This document shows, in pieces, positions 56,157 through 64,000 of a stretch of 64,000 bases of DNA. The position numbers were made by a program, and so were the translations under genes. Origin of the DNA: Phocaeicola faecium (GTDB lineage: Bacteria > Bacteroidota > Bacteroidia > Bacteroidales > Bacteroidaceae). The DNA lies in assembly GCF_014837055.1 (NCBI RefSeq), contig NZ_JACSPQ010000011.1:124147-188146 (forward strand), in the 5' to 3' direction. The stretch's first letter is position 1. The number at the start of each line of letters is the position of its first letter. The notes under the pieces are model-generated. The model was not told where the DNA came from. It saw only the letters and a list, made by a program, of their open reading frames with translations, and did not search any database.

Positions 56157-56510
56157 ATCGTTCCTTGTTGATGATTACGCTGCAAAAATCGGTATTGTGC
56201 AAGAGGCGTTTTCCATAGTCGTTACCGAGTCGGCAATGATTTTTTTGAAAAGTCCCGTCCGGCAGGTCTGAAAAAGCTTTTATGCCGCTGTTTCCATCCC
56301 TCAAGGTACATAAGGTGTCTTGCCTTACCATATATTATATATAAGGTGTGGGGCAGGGACTGGAACAGGAATGATGGGGAGATAGATGTACCCGAAGAAC
56401 GCCAACGGCTGCCACGACAACGCCAAATGCTGCCACGCGCCTGACAAGCGGTGGACTCTGCCCGTAATTCCGTTTACTTTGCGGCATAATCACAATTAAA
56501 CGGTAATCTT
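56157..56510. other. Divergent control region of the excision module
   Basis: No gene is seen. The stretch contains an inverted copy of the 21-bp iteron pair (56396-56437) and an A/T-rich stretch around 56329-56345. In CTnDOT the xis2c promoter lies in the corresponding place. Confidence 0.5.
56396..56437 (-). repeat. Paired 21-bp iterons, copy 4
   Basis: On the minus strand two units, CGTGGCAGCATTTGGCGTTG-T and CGTGGCAGCCGTTGGCGTTC-T, match the three pairs near traA-mobA 40 kb away. It lies 75 bp before the first xis-like gene. Confidence 0.75.
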
Positions 56511-56825
56511 ATGGAAAATGTAATCGTAATCGAGCAAAAGACTTTTGAGGAATTGATGGCGCGTTTCAACCGGCTGGCCGGAATGGTGGACAGGTTCTGC
56601 CGCAAGGCGGAGGAGAAACGCCTCAGTGAATGGCTGGACAGCACGGAGGTGTGCCAGATCCTGCAAATCAGCCCGCGCACCTTGCAGACGCTGCGCGACA
56701 ACGGCACGCTGGCTTACTCACAGATTGTGCGCAAGATGTTCTACCGGGCGGAGGACGTGCGGCGCATCGTGCCGCTGGTGGAGGAACGCCGCACCCTGGC
56801 GGCCTTGAAAGGAAAAACTATTTGA
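56511..56825 (+). CDS. Excisionase-like HTH protein (Xis2c-like)
   Basis: 104 residues with STEVCQILQISPRTLQTLRDNGTLAYSQIVRKMFYRAEDVRRIV (about 45-88), an excisionase-family winged HTH. The first of two such small proteins upstream of the integrases, the arrangement of xis2c and xis2d in CTnDOT. Confidence 0.8.
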   Translation: MENVIVIEQKTFEELMARFNRLAGMVDRFCRKAEEKRLSEWLDSTEVCQILQISPRTLQTLRDNGTLAYSQIVRKMFYRAEDVRRIVPLVEERRTLAALKGKTI

Positions 56826-56862
56826 GGAAGGTTAAATGAGTATCACTTAAATCAGACTGACA

Positions 56863-57165
56863 ATGAACGAATTGATGACAAGGGAAAGCGGACAGATGGC
56901 CGCGCTGTTCAGAATGCTGGAGCACGCATTGGACCACATTGAATTATTGGCCGAAAACTACCGCCCCGTATTGGGCGGGGAACGCTACCTGACAGACCGG
57001 GAAGTGGCCAAATTGTTGAAGACCTGCCGCCGGACATTGCAGGAATACCGGGATGCGGGGCGCATGTCTTATATCCAGCTGGGAGGGAAAATCCTGTACC
57101 GGGAGTCGGATATCGAACGGCTGCTGATGGAGGGTTATCGGGAGGCATTCCGTATCGGAACCTGA
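56863..57165 (+). CDS. Excisionase-like HTH protein (Xis2d-like)
   Basis: 100 residues; LTDREVAKLLKTCRRTLQEYRDAGRMSYIQLGGKILYRESDIERLL (about 44-89) is again the excisionase HTH with a wing. Paralogous in layout to the preceding gene and 38 nt downstream, so co-transcribed. Confidence 0.8.
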   Translation: MNELMTRESGQMAALFRMLEHALDHIELLAENYRPVLGGERYLTDREVAKLLKTCRRTLQEYRDAGRMSYIQLGGKILYRESDIERLLMEGYREAFRIGT

Positions 57166-57286
57166 GAAGGACATGGGAAAAATGTAGGTGGCGGTAGAAG
57201 TCGTGTACGCATTGAAAAGTGGACCACCCTTTCCGGTATTTGCAAAAAACACTTGCAAATGACCCGGCCACCTGTAGGAATGTACG

Positions 57287-57332
57287 AAAGCGGCGCATCA
57301 CGGGAGATAATCCTCTCATGATGCGCCGCTTT
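57287..57332. terminator. Bidirectional terminator between xis-like and small-protein genes
   Basis: AAAGCGGCGCATCA (57287-57300) and TGATGCGCCGCTTT (57319-57332) form a perfect 14-bp stem with an 18-nt loop between convergent genes. Confidence 0.8.
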
Positions 57333-57356
57333 ATTGTGCGTGAGTTGATAATACGG

Positions 57357-57746
57357 TCAATTCCGCACCATTTGCCAATGCGGACTGACCGGAAAGATGA
57401 ACAGGCGGGCGGTATTCCGTCCACCGTGGCAAGTGAATTTTCCGATGACCCGTTCTCGCAGACGTTTTGCCCCGCAGGTATGAAGGCGGAAGGCAAGGGC
57501 AATGACCAACGGGAGGCCGTACAGCACGTCCATCCCGTACCCGTCCGCTTGGCGGACACGACGTTCCGCTTCGCCGGGATTCAGGATGCCGCTCTTGTAC
57601 ACGGCCTTTATCGCCGCCCGGAGCGTGAGGGCAACCACGCCGAACAGTTCCATCAGTTCCGGTTCATTCATCCAGATGGCTGTTGCGGAAACATCCGGCA
57701 CGTGAAGTGTGCCGTGTTCGTCCAAAGTGATAATGTAACGTTCCAT
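57357..57746 (-). CDS. Conserved-looking small protein beside the integrases
   Basis: 129 residues without named domain (MERYIITLDEHGTLHVPD; ELMELFGVVALTLRAAIKAVYKSGIL may be a helix-turn-helix). It is encoded 18 nt after the first integrase stop and in the same direction. Possible regulator; role unknown. Confidence 0.55.
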   Translation of the reverse strand: MERYIITLDEHGTLHVPDVSATAIWMNEPELMELFGVVALTLRAAIKAVYKSGILNPGEAERRVRQADGYGMDVLYGLPLVIALAFRLHTCGAKRLRERVIGKFTCHGGRNTARLFIFPVSPHWQMVRN

Positions 57747-57763
57747 GATTCCTGACTTTTTTG

Positions 57764-58975
57764 TTATTCATCCATTGGCATTTCGTTCCGGCTGTTGCGC
57801 CGTTCCATCAGACGGTCCATGTCCTTCGATATCTTGCAGTCGGTAATCTGCGCATAAATCTGGGTGCTGTTGATGTCGGCATGGCCCATCATCTTCGCCG
57901 CGCTTTCTATGGAAATGCCCTCGGAGACCAAAAGGGTACCGAAGGTGTGCCTTGCGGCGTGATGGGAAAGGTTCTTCTGGATGCCCAGCATGACACCCAG
58001 CCCGTGAATGTCGTACCAAAGGATGTCCCGCTTGGGCAGGGGGAACACGGGACGGGTGTCGTCCGTGGTATTGTACAGTTCCAGAATCTGCCGAGCGGCC
58101 GGGTGCAGGGGGACGAAGGTCTCCACCTCGGTCTTTTCCCTCGGCTTGCGGATATAGAGCCTGCCCTCAGAAGTTTTGCCGATGTGTCGGGGGTACAGGT
58201 TATACACGTCCGCGTACGCCAGACCGGTCAGCGAGGAGAAGATGAACATGCGGCGGGCCAGCTCCACCTTGGGATCCGGCATCGGCGTGGCCATAAGGCG
58301 TTTCAGCTCGCTGCGGCTGATGTGGCGCATCTTGGGCGGGTCCTTCTTCTCATAATGCACGTCCTCCAAGGGGTTGCACCGGAGCACGCCCTCATCCACC
58401 GCAATATAGATAAGGCGGTTCAGCCAGCACAGGCAGTGGTTCACATGCCCGGAGGCATAACCCAGTTCCTTTTTCAGGAACAGTTTGAACGAATGGCCGA
58501 ACTCCTCCGTGATGTCGGAAAAGGCGATGTCCTCCAGGCCACGGGACTGGAGGAACTGTTGCAGGTTGAGCTGCGTGGTCTTCGACTGCCGGAACGTGGA
58601 AGTCGAATGGATTTGTTCGGCACGCAGCCTGAGCCGTTCCCGCTCCGCTTCGCCGCCTTTGAGAAGGGTCTGGGGAATGGTCGCCACACCTGTCACGGCG
58701 TTTTTCAGCAGTTCGGCGCTGACTGCGCCCTGTTCTTTCAGGAGGCGGTCATAAGCCCGTTCGAGATTCAGGCGGAATTCTGCGAGGCGGTTGTTCTCGC
58801 GGGGCTGGCGGATGGTTCCCGTCTGGCTGTTCCAATCCTCCGGACGGCAGAAGATGCCGGTCGTGATGAGGATGCTTTTGCCGTCGATGGACACACGGCA
58901 AAGGACGGCGGTCGTGCCGTCGGACTTGATTCTTTTCCTATTGATATAGGGCAATATCTTGAAAGTGCTACGCAT
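57764..58975 (-). CDS. Tyrosine integrase 1
   Basis: 403 residues: Arm-binding N-terminus (ILPYINRKRIKSDGTTAVLCRVSIDGKSILI), SAM-like core-binding domain (about 110-200) and catalytic domain with HHAARHTFGTLLV (H/R box) and MGHADINSTQIYAQIT (His, Tyr nucleophile). The Arg-I position is in FSSLTGLAYADVYNL, where Ala replaces the usual Arg. IntDOT-family enzymes are known to lack this Arg. Confidence 0.85.
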   Translation of the reverse strand: MRSTFKILPYINRKRIKSDGTTAVLCRVSIDGKSILITTGIFCRPEDWNSQTGTIRQPRENNRLAEFRLNLERAYDRLLKEQGAVSAELLKNAVTGVATIPQTLLKGGEAERERLRLRAEQIHSTSTFRQSKTTQLNLQQFLQSRGLEDIAFSDITEEFGHSFKLFLKKELGYASGHVNHCLCWLNRLIYIAVDEGVLRCNPLEDVHYEKKDPPKMRHISRSELKRLMATPMPDPKVELARRMFIFSSLTGLAYADVYNLYPRHIGKTSEGRLYIRKPREKTEVETFVPLHPAARQILELYNTTDDTRPVFPLPKRDILWYDIHGLGVMLGIQKNLSHHAARHTFGTLLVSEGISIESAAKMMGHADINSTQIYAQITDCKISKDMDRLMERRNSRNEMPMDE

Positions 58976-59039
58976 GATGGTTCATTTTAGCTGATGTTCT
59001 ACATTTATTTTTTTCCAATCTCGTTTTTACAACCCTTTC

Positions 59040-60293
59040 TCATAAAACCAGTTCAAGGTCTTTGGTCGCCTCAATGAAGCGGTCCATGTCCTCGAACAGC
59101 TTTTTCGGGGTGACTCGGGCATAGATCTGGGTCGTCTTTATATTGTTATGTCCCAGCATCTTGCTGATGGTCTCGATGGGCACGCCCTCTTCGAGCGTGA
59201 CAAGCGAGGCAAACGAGTGCCTTCCCATATGATAGACGAGTTCGGTCGTCAGTCCGGCCAGCACGCGCAGGATTTTCATGTTCGCCCGAAGCGTACTGTA
59301 CAGCTGGTTAGGGAACAGGGTCTCCCGCAAATCGTCCCGGTATTTCTCTATCAGGGCAATGGCCTCGGGTAGCAGTTTGACGCGCGCCGTCAGTTCGTTC
59401 TTTTTCCGTCGGTATTTCAACCACAGGCTGCCTTCATCGTCGGTGAAGAGGTTCTCGCGGGTAATGGATATGGTGTCCGCATAGGCGGTTCCGGCATAAC
59501 AGGCAAACAGGAACAGGTCCCTCGTAAGGACGAGGGAGCGGCGCTTTTCCGGGATTTCCAAGTCACGCAGCTTCTCGAAGTCCTCGCGGCTCAACGCCTT
59601 CGGGGTGGTCTCCTTCTGCTTGGGTATCTTGAAATGCAGGAAATGGTACCGCTCGGAGAACCCTTCCTTGTACGCTATCCGGCAGATCCGTTTCAGCAGG
59701 GCCAGATGATGCCGTGAGGTCTGGTTGGAATACCCGCATTTTACTTCGATATAGGACTGGTATTCCCGAATGAACTGTTCGTTCAACGCACCGAAGGCGA
59801 TGTCCTTCACCTTGTATTTTTTCCTGACAAACTCGCCGAGCGTTTTCCGCGCATAATGGTAGGTGCTCATGGAGGACGCGCACACATCGATGCCGATGCG
59901 CTCCCTCGTTTCCTCGATGTGCCGGTCGAACAGCCGGAGCAGGGTCATCTGGGTTTCCATGCTTCCCTGGAAAAGGTTCCTCACGTCCGCAGCGCCGAAA
60001 TCGCGTTTCCGTTCCTGCAATTCATTGAATGCCGCATGGATGGCCAGCAGCAGTTTCTCGATTTTCGCATTGGTCTCCACCGCCTCGCGGCTCTTTCCTT
60101 CCAGACGGTTTTCACGCACGTTCCACAGCTTGGGCGTGCACGAGAGCTTGGTGCTGAACTGCGCCACCGTCCGGTTCAATGTGATGCGTCCCATGATGGG
60201 AGCTTTGCCCGACTTGTCGGGTTCGGTCTTCTTCAAAAACAGCAAGACCTTGAATTTCTCAATTTTCATACGCCTACATTTTTTTGAGTGCAA
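59040..60293 (-). CDS. Tyrosine integrase 2 (terminal)
   Basis: 417 residues; the start could be Met1 or MKIEKFKVLLFLKKTEPD at Met9. Arm-binding domain (KVLLFLKK...APIMGRITLNRTVAQFSTKL), as in IntDOT. The catalytic domain contains FACYAGTAYADTISI (Ala at the Arg-I position), VYHMGRHSFASLV and LGHNNIKTTQIYARVT. As the last gene before the host sequence it is the likely integrase of the whole element. Two adjacent integrases may act together or one may be a vestige of a nested element. Confidence 0.87.
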   Translation of the reverse strand: MHSKKCRRMKIEKFKVLLFLKKTEPDKSGKAPIMGRITLNRTVAQFSTKLSCTPKLWNVRENRLEGKSREAVETNAKIEKLLLAIHAAFNELQERKRDFGAADVRNLFQGSMETQMTLLRLFDRHIEETRERIGIDVCASSMSTYHYARKTLGEFVRKKYKVKDIAFGALNEQFIREYQSYIEVKCGYSNQTSRHHLALLKRICRIAYKEGFSERYHFLHFKIPKQKETTPKALSREDFEKLRDLEIPEKRRSLVLTRDLFLFACYAGTAYADTISITRENLFTDDEGSLWLKYRRKKNELTARVKLLPEAIALIEKYRDDLRETLFPNQLYSTLRANMKILRVLAGLTTELVYHMGRHSFASLVTLEEGVPIETISKMLGHNNIKTTQIYARVTPKKLFEDMDRFIEATKDLELVL

Positions 60294-60559
60294 AGTTATT
60301 ATGAATGTAAGCGTTCATCGCTACGCAAAATACTGAGTATCATAGAAAAACAACCCGTCGGAGAACTTTTTTCAATCATCCGGTTAACACGGCAGGTTTC
60401 CGAAACAACCTGTTAACGGTTAAGAAACGGAACCGATTCGGCATTCCGTCTGAATCCGTTTCAGAAAGGTGTGCCAGATAATGAAATGTAGCTCATTTCT
60501 AACAGATTATGTTTCTAACGCGCTGTTCTATTTGATGTTGCTATGCTAATGAGTTCCCA
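60294..60559. other. Right end of the ICE and candidate attR
   Basis: No gene. Short direct repeats (TTTCTAAC near 60495 and 60512) could be integrase arm sites. The cas9 reading frame becomes recognisable at HIIPQSRYF from 60560; upstream in frame the codons (ANEFP) no longer fit and a stop occurs at 60533. The crossover therefore lies at roughly 60545-60560. The CTnDOT core GTAnnTTTGC is not seen, so the integrase specificity differs. Confidence 0.6.
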
Positions 60560-62473
60560 CATATTATACCTCAGTCTCGCTATTTCGATGACTCTTTCAG
60601 CAATAAGGTGATATGTGAATCGGAAGTGAATAAATTGAAAACAAATTTACTCGGTCATGAATTTATATCTAAGCATCACGGCGAAAAGGTATTATTGGCA
60701 AATGGCAAATGTATCAATGTCTTCTCTGTTGAGGATTATGAAAGATTTGTCAAGGATAATTATTCTCGCAATCCGGTCAAACTGAAAAAATTGATGATGG
60801 ATGATATTCCCGAACAATTCATTGCTCGTCAGTTGAATGATAGTCGTTATATTAGTAAGTTGGTAAAATCTTTACTTTCTAACATTGTGCGTGAAAGCGA
60901 CGAGCAAGAAGATATCTCAAAGAACGTGATTGTTTGTACGGGTGGTGTAACAGACCGATTGAAGAAAGATTGGGGGATAAACGATGTATGGAATAAAATT
61001 ATTCTTCCACGCTTTCAGCAACTGAATAAATTAAGTGGCAATACTTGTTTTACATCTGTCAGTGCCAATGCTCATATTATTCCTACTGTACCTTTAGAAT
61101 TTCAGAAAGGATTTAATAAGAAGCGGATTGACCATCGTCATCATGCTATGGATGCTATTGTGATAGCTTGTGCAGGACGTAATATAGTAAATTATCTTAG
61201 CAATGAATCGGCTTGTAAAAATTCAAAGATTTCTCGTTATGACTTGCAGCGTCTTTTATGTGATAAACAAAAAGTGGATGCTCAGGGAAATTATTGTTGG
61301 ATGATTAAGAAGCCGTGGGATTCATTTACACAAGATGTATATGCTGTTTTGCGGAATGTAATTGTCAGTTTCAAACAGAATCTTCGTGTTATCAATAAAA
61401 CTACGAATTATTATCAACGTTATATAGACGGCAAAAAGAAGATGGTGAAACAAAAAGGAGGAGATAATTGGGCTATCCGGAAATCTTTGCATAAGGAGAC
61501 TGTTTTCGGTGAAGTGAATTTGCGCGACATAAAAACAGTGGCGTTGAAAGACGCCATAAAAAATCCGAATGCTATTGTAGAAAAAGATTTGAAGAAGAAG
61601 TTGAAGGAATTGTTGCGTTTGCATTTCAATGAAAAGCAGATAAAAGGTTATTTCGAAGAGCATAAAGATGTTTGGCAAGATGTGGATTTGAAGAGAATAA
61701 AAATCTATTATTTTTCTAACGAGACAAAAGACCGGTTTTTTGCTTCTCGTAAACCGTTGGATTCAAGTTTCAATCAAAAGAAAATAACGGAAAGCGTAAC
61801 AGATACAGGTATCCAAAAGATATTGTTGCGTCATTTGGAAGCGAATGGAAATGTAGCAGAAAAAGCTTTCTCACCGGAAGGTATAGAGGAAATGAATAAG
61901 AATATAGTCTTGTTGAACAATGGTAAATGGCATCAACCCATCCGTAAGGTGCGCGTTTATGAAAAAGCAGATAAGTTTGCAGTAGGCCAGAAAGGGAATA
62001 AAGGTTCTAAGTTTGTGGAAGCGGCTAAGGGAACTAATTTATTCTTTGCTATTTATGAGACGGAACAAGAAGATCCCAAAACCGGTGAGGTAACTCGAAA
62101 ACGAAGTTATGCAACTATACCATTAAATGTGGTAATAAATCGCCTGAAGCGTGGGTTATCACCTGCACCGGAAGATAAAAATGGCAATTCGCCTAAATAT
62201 GTATTATCGCCCAATGATTTGGTGTATCTTCCTACGCAAGAAGAATTGAAGAGCGGACATATTTGTTACCCGTTAGATAAGAACAGAATTTATAGAATGA
62301 TTAGTTGTACAGGAGGCAGGGTTTACTTTTTACCGTATTTTGTGGCCAGTATGATTGTTGATAAATATGAATATACGCAGTTAAATAAAGATGAGTTTAC
62401 AAAAGACAAACAGTCTATAAAAGAGATATGTATTCCTATCAATGTAGACAGATTAGGTAATTTGATTAAATAG
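60560..62473 (+). pseudogene. cas9: Cas9 (type II-C), N-terminal half missing
   Basis: About 637 residues remain of a protein that is usually about 1400 in Bacteroides. The fragment begins inside HNH (HIIPQSRYFDDSFSNKV, the catalytic His and Asn region), continues through RuvC-III (DHRHHAMDAIVIACAGRN, about 180-200) and ends with the PAM-interacting domain. RuvC-I, RuvC-II and the recognition lobe are absent. A GTG at 60608 could start a shorter product, but it could not cleave. The ICE end upstream explains the break. The N-terminal part should lie at the other end of the element. Confidence 0.9.
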
Positions 62474-62475
62474 TT

Positions 62476-63739
<1,264 letters not shown>

Positions 63740-63740
63740 A

Positions 63741-63776
63741 ATCATAAATCCCGCCTCTTTAGACGGGATTTATGAT
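63741..63776. terminator. Terminator after cas2
   Basis: ATCATAAATCCCG (63741-63753) and CGGGATTTATGAT (63764-63776) form a perfect 13-bp stem with a 10-nt loop, 2 bp after cas2. It would also stop leftward transcription from the CRISPR repeat. Confidence 0.75.
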
Positions 63777-63847
63777 TGGAAACGCATTTTTTTCTTTTTC
63801 TAAAAATACTTGTAATAGACTGAATATTAGTGTATTCTTTATATTCA

Positions 63848-63894
63848 GCTGTTTCCAATAGGACAAAGATACTAATTTGAAAGCAAATCACAAC
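63848..63894 (-). CRISPR. Single 47-bp type II-C CRISPR repeat
   Basis: On the minus strand the unit starts GTTGTGATTTGCTTTCAAAT and ends CCTATTGGAAACAGC; the 47-bp length and sequence agree with Bacteroides type II-C repeats as I recall them. No second copy occurs in the remaining 106 bp, where one would be expected after a ~30-bp spacer. The array is either a one-repeat remnant or continues irregularly beyond the window. The repeat itself holds TTG-N19-TATCTTTG, a fit to the Bacteroides promoter, reading left. Confidence 0.75.
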
Positions 63895-64000
63895 TGCTGA
63901 TAAATTGGATACATCGACTAAACGTAAGCATTCGGTAAACCACGTATTTTCGTCTCCAACTTCCATCATTAACTTTACGTCCAAAAAGCCAAGTTATGAT

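Noticed and set aside
60294..60559. CTnDOT-type att core GTAnnTTTGC at the right end
   Set aside because: Not found near the junction, so the element cannot be assigned to the CTnDOT integration site.
63742..63984. 80-residue minus-strand frame at the window end
   Set aside because: It runs through the terminator and the CRISPR repeat, so it is not a gene.
63895..64000. Second CRISPR repeat after a ~30-bp spacer
   Set aside because: No copy, even degenerate, is visible at the expected place.

Overview
The window comes from a Bacteroides or a close Bacteroidales relative. It carries a CTnDOT/CTnERL-type conjugative transposon (ICE), with Bacteroides-type promoter boxes (TAnnTTTG), a UpxY-type capsule regulator and a Bacteroides-type II-C CRISPR-Cas locus.

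Layout, left to right. (1) 1-14612, minus strand: the transfer operon in traA-to-traQ order, ending in a partial lysozyme gene at the left edge. One unrecognised gene is embedded between traL and traM. (2) 14613-16251: a repeat-rich, GC-rich gap between divergent traA and mobA that probably holds oriT and partition-like sites. (3) 16252-20106, plus strand: mobA, mobB (relaxase) and mobC (coupling ATPase). (4) 20207-27497, minus strand: a zinc-ribbon/GNAT fusion, an AlbA_2/ATPase regulator with an 11-bp tandem repeat, then rteC, rteB and rteA. The upstream leader looks like that of tetQ, but tetQ is absent. (5) 28027-31030 and 39605-42621: two parts of what looks like one exopolysaccharide locus (UpxY, Wza, Wzc and two YjbH-like proteins plus a lipoprotein). 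Upstream of upxY lie two tandem invertible promoter segments and a tyrosine recombinase gene. (6) About 31960-39605: an AT-rich island of Gram-positive origin that splits this locus. It carries erm(B), omega-epsilon and a broken zeta, two copies of a methyltransferase segment, two paralogous P-loop kinases, a truncated pcp, an APH-family kinase and a GNAT acetyltransferase. It ends inside wzc. (7) 44849-60293: the regulation/excision/integration module (methylase-helicase, DUF1896, topoisomerase III, DUF3945, DUF3408, HTH proteins, two excisionase-like proteins and two integrases). (8) 60294 to the end: the ICE right end, then chromosome. The first recognisable chromosomal gene is a type II-C cas9 cut inside its HNH domain, followed by intact cas1, cas2 and a single CRISPR repeat.

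How the parts work together: RteA/RteB would sense a signal and activate rteC, which in CTnDOT leads to expression of the xis/exc genes. The integrases excise the element, MobA/MobB nick oriT, MobC couples the DNA to the Tra channel, and TraA-TraQ form the channel. The cargo offers macrolide resistance and, before it was disrupted, a phase-variable surface polysaccharide. Insertion of the element appears to have destroyed the Cas9 of its host.

All family names come from reading the translations. No database search was run.
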